From: an uncultured Ruminococcus sp.
Lineage (GTDB): Bacteria; Bacillota; Clostridia; Oscillospirales; Acutalibacteraceae
DNA: 10,684 nucleotides
Assembly (NCBI GenBank): GCA_902783065.1
Contig: CACZPV010000084.1
Span: 1-10,684, forward strand
Direction of reading: 5' to 3'
Shown: in pieces, positions 5,716-10,684 of the stretch
How the letters are laid out: every line of letters starts with the position of its first letter
Numbering within the stretch: position 1 is the first letter of the stretch
Notes under the pieces: model-generated
Seen by the model: the letters and a program-made list of their open reading frames with translations, nothing else
Database searches by the model: none
Told to the model about the DNA's origin: nothing
Position numbers and translations under genes: made by a program

Positions 5716-8484
5716 TTATTCCGTTCTGAGAGCTTTGACAGGGTCTTGCTTTGCAGCTTTTTTAGCCGGGATCAGACCTCCGATTAATGTTAATACGATG
5801 CTCAGTGCAATCAGTATGAAAGCACTGACTACCGGAAGCGATGCGCTGATATCATCGGTTCCCGCCAGTGAATGAATTATCATATTGCCGGGCAGCAAAA
5901 TCATCAGTGTGACTGCAATACCAATTATTCCGGAGAATAGTCCGATGATAAATGTTTCAGCATTGAATACCTGTGAAATATTTCTCTTGGATGCACCAAT
6001 GGCACGAAGAATACCGATTTCTTTCGTTCTCTCCAGTACAGAAATATAGGTAATAATTCCTATCATAATAGAGGAAACAATCAGTGAAACAGCAACAAAT
6101 GCAATTAATACATAGGAGATTACATTTACGATTGTTGTTACAGAAGACATCAGAAGTCCCACATAATCTGTATAAGTAATCTTATCATTTTCTTCTGCTT
6201 TTTCATTGTAATGTTCTATACATGCCGAAATATTATCCTTATTTTCAAAACTGTCAGCATAAATGGCAATTGATGACGGTGCATCAACACTGACAATACC
6301 AAAAGCGTTAAGGTTATCATCAAGCTCACCGGGAGAAATATAACTGTCATACATGGTCAGCAGTACTTTATCGCTTGCTGAGGAAAGATAATTGTCAAAT
6401 TGTTCGGCAAGCTGTGTTTCGGTGAGTTTTGCCATTTGCTGTACAATCTGGCTTGTTTTTGCATTTTCTTGTGTGCCTGCGGCGCTCATAAAGGTTTTAA
6501 TGAGTTTAGCTTTTTCAGATACACCCATATTCTTGAAATATTGCAGTACATCATTAATTTTCTCGTCATCATTTTTGGGGCTGAAGCTCATACCGTTAAG
6601 AATATTTTTCGTTTCATCAGCTCTCTGTGCCTTTACAATATCACTGTTTTCTGCATATGAAATCAAATAATCAGTTAATGATTTGGTATAGCCGAGATCA
6701 GTTGTAATCAGTCTTGTTTCATTTCCCTCTATTGGTCTGATGATACCTGTGATTTTGAGTTTGACTGATTTTTCTCTGACAATTTCTGCAAGTTCTTCAG
6801 GTTCTGTTACTTTTGAATAAAGCCCATTCGATCCTTTTACATAGCTGTCGCTTGCGGGAAGGAGAAAAAGCTCCTTTTTACAGATATCCTGATAACTCCA
6901 GCTTTCAGTTGCAATTTCAACCTTTTCTCCGTTGCTGATTTTTTTCAGCATATCTTTATAATCCGCTGCCGGAAGCATACCCATTTTATAAAGTGTAAGA
7001 AGTGATATTTCGTTGTTTTCATCCAGAACCATAACGATTTCATCATAATTTTGCGGATACTTACCATAAACCAATTCATAGTTTTCCTTAACAGCAGGAC
7101 TTACGCTATCATCACCCGTACCAGGCATGATCTGAGAAAGATTATTACGGTTATACTTTGATGTCATGGCAGATGAGAAAGCAGTCATGCCGCCTCCGGA
7201 CATACTTCCGCTGACAGCAGAAGCATTAACACCAAAAGATGATGCTATTTCATCGTTCAGAGTACTTCCGTCCATATTGACAAGCTGATCCTGCGGGTCA
7301 AAGCCAAAGGCATCAAATTTTGTGGCATAGCTGTAAACAATACCGTTTGCTCCCACATATTCATGAATATCGCTTTTTGGATTATCGAGATATTGCTTGA
7401 ATTTTGTCAGATTATTCTTTGTGATGCTGGACGTAAAATCCGAAAAGCCTTCCAGCCGTCTTCCATCCGAATAAACTGCTTTTTTATCATGGTCAATTTC
7501 TTCTTTGGCACTTTCATTTGACATTTCCATCAGACTGGAAAGATCAATGCTTTGAGCATCAATGGTGATAGGGTATGATGCCATAGCATCACGCTGAATA
7601 TCTGTAATATACGTATTAACACCGTTAGAAATTGAAAGAATCAGCGCAATACCAATAATACCAATTGAGCCGGCAAACGCAGTCAGAAATGTACGTCCCA
7701 TTTTTGTACGAAGGTTATTAAAACTCAACGCCAATGAAGTTAAAAAAGACATGGAAGTTCTGCCCATTTTTTTATGTTCAGGTTTGTTATTTTCTTTTTC
7801 ACTCATTTCCAACGGATGGCTGTCCGAAATTATTTTGCCGTCTTTCAATCGGACAATTCTTGTGGCATACTGCTCTGCCAGTTCGGGGTTATGTGTTACC
7901 ATAATAACCAGTCTGTCCTTAGCAACCTCTTTCAGCATATCCATGACCTGAACACTGGTATCGCTGTCAAGCGCACCTGTTGGTTCGTCTGCCAACAGAA
8001 TATCCGGATTATTTACCAATGCCCTGGCAATTGCAACACGCTGCATCTGACCGCCGGAAAGCTGGTTGGGACGTTTATGCTTATGGTCTTTCAGTCCGAC
8101 TTTTTCTAATGCATCGATTGCTCTTTGTCTGCGTTCTGATTTTGACACACCGGAAATGGTCAGCGCTAATTCCACGTTGGACAGAATACTTTGATGCGGA
8201 ATCAGGTTATAGCTCTGAAATACAAAACCAATTGTATGATTGCGATAGGCGTCCCAATCCCTGTCTTTATATTTTTTAGTGGAAATATCGTTAATGATCA
8301 GATCACCGCTGTCATAGCGGTCAAGTCCACCCACAATATTCAGAAGGGTTGTTTTACCTGATCCGCTGGGACCAAGAATGGCAACAAATTCGTTATCCCG
8401 GAAATTCAGACTGACATCATCCAGTGCCGTCTGTACAAATTCTCCTGTAACGTATTCCTTTTTAATATTTTTAACCTGTAACAT
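5716..8484 (-). CDS. ABC transporter, fused ATPase-permease (MacB/FtsX type)
   Basis: A 922-residue single-chain half-transporter in the type VII (MacB/LolCDE/FtsX-like) superfamily. ATPase, residues 1-225: Walker A GPSGSGKTT (38-46), signature LSGGQ (142-146), Walker B DILLADEP (161-168), H-loop His198. The first membrane segment is at about 265-287, then an outside domain of about 500 residues, then three membrane segments near 785-812, 843-866 and 886-908. The FtsX-type coupling sequence VLERTKEIGILRAIGASKRN (816-835) follows the second segment. The topology is that of MacB, but MacB is about 650 residues; the extra length is in the outside domain, which has a Gly/Ser/Met-rich stretch at about 420-442. 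Members use ATP for mechanotransmission: expelling peptides or antibiotics, or activating envelope enzymes. The cargo is unknown and no partner gene is adjacent. The start has GGGAG 6 bases before the ATG. Confidence 0.92.
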   Translation of the reverse strand: MLQVKNIKKEYVTGEFVQTALDDVSLNFRDNEFVAILGPSGSGKTTLLNIVGGLDRYDSGDLIINDISTKKYKDRDWDAYRNHTIGFVFQSYNLIPHQSILSNVELALTISGVSKSERRQRAIDALEKVGLKDHKHKRPNQLSGGQMQRVAIARALVNNPDILLADEPTGALDSDTSVQVMDMLKEVAKDRLVIMVTHNPELAEQYATRIVRLKDGKIISDSHPLEMSEKENNKPEHKKMGRTSMSFLTSLALSFNNLRTKMGRTFLTAFAGSIGIIGIALILSISNGVNTYITDIQRDAMASYPITIDAQSIDLSSLMEMSNESAKEEIDHDKKAVYSDGRRLEGFSDFTSSITKNNLTKFKQYLDNPKSDIHEYVGANGIVYSYATKFDAFGFDPQDQLVNMDGSTLNDEIASSFGVNASAVSGSMSGGGMTAFSSAMTSKYNRNNLSQIMPGTGDDSVSPAVKENYELVYGKYPQNYDEIVMVLDENNEISLLTLYKMGMLPAADYKDMLKKISNGEKVEIATESWSYQDICKKELFLLPASDSYVKGSNGLYSKVTEPEELAEIVREKSVKLKITGIIRPIEGNETRLITTDLGYTKSLTDYLISYAENSDIVKAQRADETKNILNGMSFSPKNDDEKINDVLQYFKNMGVSEKAKLIKTFMSAAGTQENAKTSQIVQQMAKLTETQLAEQFDNYLSSASDKVLLTMYDSYISPGELDDNLNAFGIVSVDAPSSIAIYADSFENKDNISACIEHYNEKAEENDKITYTDYVGLLMSSVTTIVNVISYVLIAFVAVSLIVSSIMIGIITYISVLERTKEIGILRAIGASKRNISQVFNAETFIIGLFSGIIGIAVTLMILLPGNMIIHSLAGTDDISASLPVVSAFILIALSIVLTLIGGLIPAKKAAKQDPVKALRTE

Positions 8485-8599
8485 ACTTCACTCCCTTTTC
8501 TTGTTAAACGATGACTCGTACAAAAATCTTATGCATATGCAGCGAACAAAGAACTCACCTCAAAAAGCCATGACGAGAAACGTTAAATGCCATAGATGA
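8485..8599 (-). other. Leader of the ABC gene
   Basis: This is the region between the predicted transcript start and the ABC start codon. It can form an imperfect long-range stem: AACG (8507-8510) with CGTT (8581-8584) and CTCGT (8515-8519) with ACGAG (8573-8577). No T-run terminator and no leader peptide with a well-spaced ribosome site is evident. Confidence 0.3.
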
Positions 8600-8628
8600 A
8601 GTATAGCACTTTGATATTTTTTTATCAA
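8600..8628 (-). promoter_or_regulatory. ABC gene promoter with TTGATA-N6-TATCAA dyad
   Basis: On the minus strand: -35 TTGATA (8623-8628), 17-bp spacer, -10 TATACT (8600-8605). The -35 box is one arm of a perfect dyad, TTGATA-N6-TATCAA (8611-8628), whose other arm lies in the spacer. A protein bound there would block polymerase, so this is a good repressor-site candidate. The expected leader is about 105 bases. Confidence 0.6.
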
Positions 8629-8768
8629 TACTTTTTATTTAAAAACTTTTAATCAGCGCAAAAAATATTTTTATTATCATATACAAAGCTATTATCAAAA
8701 TGAATTTATCAATCTATTTCAGACTTCTAAAAGGTATCAGCATGATCTGATTATAGATTTATTAAAAA
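8629..8768. other. AT-rich intergenic DNA with further TATCAA boxes
   Basis: No gene is visible. Two more TATCAA hexamers (8693-8698 and 8707-8712), direct repeats 14 bp apart, lie upstream of the ABC promoter and match the arms of its dyad. In such AT-rich DNA some may be chance. Confidence 0.35.
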
Positions 8769-8814
8769 TTTGCCGCTGCCCTCCAAAATATTTGTCTTGG
8801 GGTGCGGCGGCAAA
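8769..8814 (-). terminator. Terminator of the acyltransferase gene
   Basis: A long stem pairs 8769-8784 with 8799-8814 (TTTGCCGC with GCGGCAAA at the base, then two G-T pairs and one mismatch toward the loop). On the minus strand it is followed by TTTTT, and it starts 33 bases after the acyltransferase stop. Confidence 0.85.
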
Positions 8815-8847
8815 TAGCATATCAGTCTTTAACAAAAACTTAAATAT

Positions 8848-9912
8848 TTATGGTGTGCTGCTATCGCCGGACATATCAACAGATTTTACAGCTTTTTGCC
8901 TGTCAAACAAACGATCTGTTTTATCCGTAAGAAAACGGAATACGATAGAAGCAGCTAATGTAATTGCAAAACAAACTCCGATATAGACATATTTATCCAT
9001 GGCAGCTTCTTTCAGAATCAGCATAGGAATCCTCTGCAAAATATAAATTTCAAATACATACTTGCCTAAAAACTTAAGAATCGGGTTTCCGATCTTCAGT
9101 TTCATTGTTAACAGAAGAACCACCATCATAAAAGCAATAACAAAAAACTCATAGTACAAAAAGAAAAATCTTTCGGCAGCACAATACATCACCAGAATAA
9201 TTGATGATGCAAATAAAACTAAGTATATGATCCATGATTTTTTCATTACATTGAAGAATCTTTCTCCAACCTTGGCATATATCATTCCCACAGGGAACAT
9301 AATACAGGTATTATACCAATATCCCGGCTTGAATACAGACATAAACGAAATATATCCGGCTGTCAGAACAAACATTGCTACGAGTGCAGCATTGTGATCT
9401 TTTTTGCATAGTTTAAAACTGATAAAAGTAAGAATATACAAAATGAGAGTATCAAATATATACCAATTGCTGTTTCCGATACTTTCCCAACCAATAAAAG
9501 AAAGCAGAATTTTATCTATTGTATATTGCTTGTTCATACAAAGATCCGTAATCAGAAAAAGTGCAACTGCCATTGCAAAATGCAAAAACAGACGCGGAAA
9601 ACGCTTTGTCATCAGTGATGTGACATAATCATCTCCTTTGCGTTCCACAGATGTCATAATGCCGTAACCGGAGTAGAACAAAAAAGGTACAACAATCAAC
9701 TGACTGAGCCAATTATTAAAACTCATATAAATAAAATCAAATTCGGAAAAACTGATGTATTGCTGAAAATGCCTCATAAAAACAATGAGTACAAAAAATC
9801 CGTTAATACTAAGTGTTTGCTCTCTTGCAATATAGTGTTCATTGTATTTTCTAATAAAAGGCCTTGCTCCGATCAGCAGTACAATTATCACTGCAAGTAA
9901 AATAAAATCCAT
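8848..9912 (-). CDS. Acyltransferase-3-like integral membrane protein
   Basis: A 354-residue protein with about 10 hydrophobic segments, matching the Acyl_transf_3 (OafA/WecH-like) family, whose members move acetyl or similar groups to surface sugars, lipids or peptidoglycan. Family-like sequences in order: SINGFFVLIVFMRHF (36-49, His48 as the probable conserved His), FLFYSGYGI (77-85), NSNWYIFDTLILY (147-159), and KFLGKYVFEIYILQRIP (280-296). The cytoplasmic tail (from about 330) is charged. The canonical Arg/Lys of the first motif (RG-x9-H) appears replaced by Asn38, and the spacing to the His is one residue shorter. The GGAAGG site is 6 bases before the ATG. It is a single gene between two terminators. 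No polysaccharide cluster is adjacent, so the acceptor is unknown, and a non-catalytic or sensor role cannot be excluded. Confidence 0.8.
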   Translation of the reverse strand: MDFILLAVIIVLLIGARPFIRKYNEHYIAREQTLSINGFFVLIVFMRHFQQYISFSEFDFIYMSFNNWLSQLIVVPFLFYSGYGIMTSVERKGDDYVTSLMTKRFPRLFLHFAMAVALFLITDLCMNKQYTIDKILLSFIGWESIGNSNWYIFDTLILYILTFISFKLCKKDHNAALVAMFVLTAGYISFMSVFKPGYWYNTCIMFPVGMIYAKVGERFFNVMKKSWIIYLVLFASSIILVMYCAAERFFFLYYEFFVIAFMMVVLLLTMKLKIGNPILKFLGKYVFEIYILQRIPMLILKEAAMDKYVYIGVCFAITLAASIVFRFLTDKTDRLFDRQKAVKSVDMSGDSSTP

Positions 9913-10020
9913 TCTATCCCTTCCGTCAGATATTGCAGTTTTTGATTGCCACTCCGGTCAGTTCGAAGCGGCAGGATTCAACCGGCTGAATTTTTCAGGC
10001 AGTTGTCAGAAATCAATTGT
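9913..10020. other. Short intergenic gap upstream of the acyltransferase
   Basis: This must carry the acyltransferase promoter unless transcription reads through from the cyclophilin gene. I could not identify a convincing -35/-10 pair. A small CTGAA-TTT-TTCAG hairpin lies near 9987-9999. Confidence 0.3.
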
Positions 10021-10044
10021 AAAAAGCTTTTCCTGATAAGGAAA
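10021..10044 (-). terminator. Weak terminator after the cyclophilin gene
   Basis: On the minus strand, directly after the stop codon: TTTCC (10044-10040), loop TTATCA, GGAAA (10033-10029), then AGCTTTTT. The 5-bp stem is weak, so read-through into the acyltransferase gene is possible. Confidence 0.45.
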
Positions 10045-10566
10045 TCATACCTTTTCAGGTTCGGGATAAACAACACCAAATGTTTTTACCGTAACTGTCT
10101 GCATTATCTGCGGATCGAGAGGCTTATCCATCATGTCTGTATCACATTCTGCAATAGCATTAACAACATCCATGCCTTCTGTCACCTTACCGAAAGCAGC
10201 ATATTCTCCGTCAAGATGAGGAGCAGCCTTATGCATAATGAAAAACTGTGAACCGGCAGAGTCCGGTATCATTGTTCTTGCCATAGAAAGAACGCCTTCT
10301 GTATGTTTGAGATAGTTCCGGAAACCATTATGAGAAAACTCGCCCTTAATATGATAACCGGGACCGCCCGTTCCGGTTCCGGTGGGGCATCCGCCCTGCA
10401 GCATAAAATTATAAATCACTCTGTGAAAAGTAAGTCCGTTATAAAAGCCCTTATTAATCAGACTGATAAAATTATTAACGGTATTGGGTGCAATCTGAGG
10501 ATAAAGTTCTGCCTTGATAACTTCACCATTCTGCATGGTAATCGTAACGACCGGATTCTGTGCCAT
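10045..10566 (-). CDS. Cyclophilin-type peptidyl-prolyl cis-trans isomerase
   Basis: Catalyses cis-trans isomerisation of Xaa-Pro bonds during protein folding. With the ATG at 10566 it has 173 residues, starts MAQNPVVTITMQNGEV and has no signal peptide, so it is cytoplasmic. The single cyclophilin domain is complete: FHRVI with catalytic Arg49, NFMLQGG with Phe54 and Gln57, GVLSMAR (91-97), GSQFFI (105-110), and HLDGEYAAFGKV (117-128). His117 occupies the place of the cyclosporin-contacting Trp of human cyclophilin A, as in many bacterial members that bind cyclosporin weakly. The open frame extends 11 codons upstream (MRVTEMMEVII), but that stretch contains the ribosome binding site. It is a single gene with a housekeeping role and shows no functional tie to its neighbours. 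Confidence 0.95.
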   Translation of the reverse strand: MAQNPVVTITMQNGEVIKAELYPQIAPNTVNNFISLINKGFYNGLTFHRVIYNFMLQGGCPTGTGTGGPGYHIKGEFSHNGFRNYLKHTEGVLSMARTMIPDSAGSQFFIMHKAAPHLDGEYAAFGKVTEGMDVVNAIAECDTDMMDKPLDPQIMQTVTVKTFGVVYPEPEKV

Positions 10567-10574
10567 AATAATAA

Positions 10575-10579
10575 CCTCC
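10575..10579 (-). promoter_or_regulatory. Shine-Dalgarno fixing the cyclophilin start
   Basis: GGAGG (minus strand) lies 8 bases before the ATG at 10566. The longer frame from 10599 would encode this site as protein. Confidence 0.85.
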
Positions 10580-10618
10580 ATCATTTCTGTTACTCGCAAC
10601 AGATATTTTACTTCTTAT

Positions 10619-10647
10619 ATATTAACTGATTTAAATCCAATAATCAA
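10619..10647 (-). promoter_or_regulatory. Probable promoter of the cyclophilin gene
   Basis: On the minus strand: -35 TTGATT (10642-10647), 17-bp spacer, -10 TAATAT (10619-10624). A 10-bp palindrome GATTTAAATC (10628-10637) lies in the spacer. AT-richness makes chance matches likely, so confidence is moderate. Confidence 0.45.
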
Positions 10648-10684
10648 CACATTGTTCTCAGTTTCGGAATATTTAACAAAATAA

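Noticed and set aside
8485..8600. Very short leader peptides (6-12 codons) in the ABC leader.
   Set aside because: None has a start with convincing ribosome-site spacing, and there is no terminator/antiterminator pair to be controlled.

Overview
The window is AT-rich and has strong AGGAGG-type ribosome binding sites, intrinsic hairpin terminators and sigma-A-like promoters. Together with its gene families this points to a low-GC Gram-positive bacterium of the Clostridia. A gut Ruminococcus/Oscillospiraceae-type organism is a reasonable guess, but no marker in the window proves it. I see no insertion sequence, phage gene, tRNA, rRNA or CRISPR array. It reads as ordinary chromosome made of separately transcribed single genes on both strands.

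Left to right: (1) the C-terminal subunit of a split transketolase (+), cut by the left edge and followed by a strong GC hairpin; (2) an AT-rich spacer; (3) an intracellular GH13 neopullulanase/cyclomaltodextrinase-type alpha-glycosidase (-); (4) a MATE-family multidrug/cation efflux pump (-); (5) an AraC-family regulator (+) divergent from the pump, sharing with it a ~390 bp region that holds head-to-head overlapping promoters and a pair of near-identical 17-bp direct repeats; (6) a large fused ABC ATPase-permease (-) with a MacB/FtsX-like fold, convergent with the AraC gene across a shared bidirectional terminator; (7) an acyltransferase-3-like integral membrane protein (-) with its own terminator; (8) a cytoplasmic cyclophilin-type peptidyl-prolyl isomerase (-).

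The genes do not form one pathway. Transketolase (pentose phosphate) and the GH13 enzyme (maltodextrin breakdown) are central and carbohydrate metabolism. The MATE pump, its probable AraC regulator and the ABC ATPase-permease look like an envelope/efflux stretch, and the acyltransferase probably modifies a surface glycan or lipid. The best supported regulatory unit is the araC-MATE divergon: the direct repeats lie downstream of the araC promoter and upstream of the weak MATE promoter, which fits autorepression plus activation of the pump. A second regulatory site worth testing is a perfect TTGATA-N6-TATCAA dyad whose right arm is the -35 box of the ABC gene.

Start codons were revised from the longest open frames for three genes (GH13, MATE, cyclophilin) on the basis of Shine-Dalgarno position and family length. 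I did not find a convincing novel multi-gene system here.
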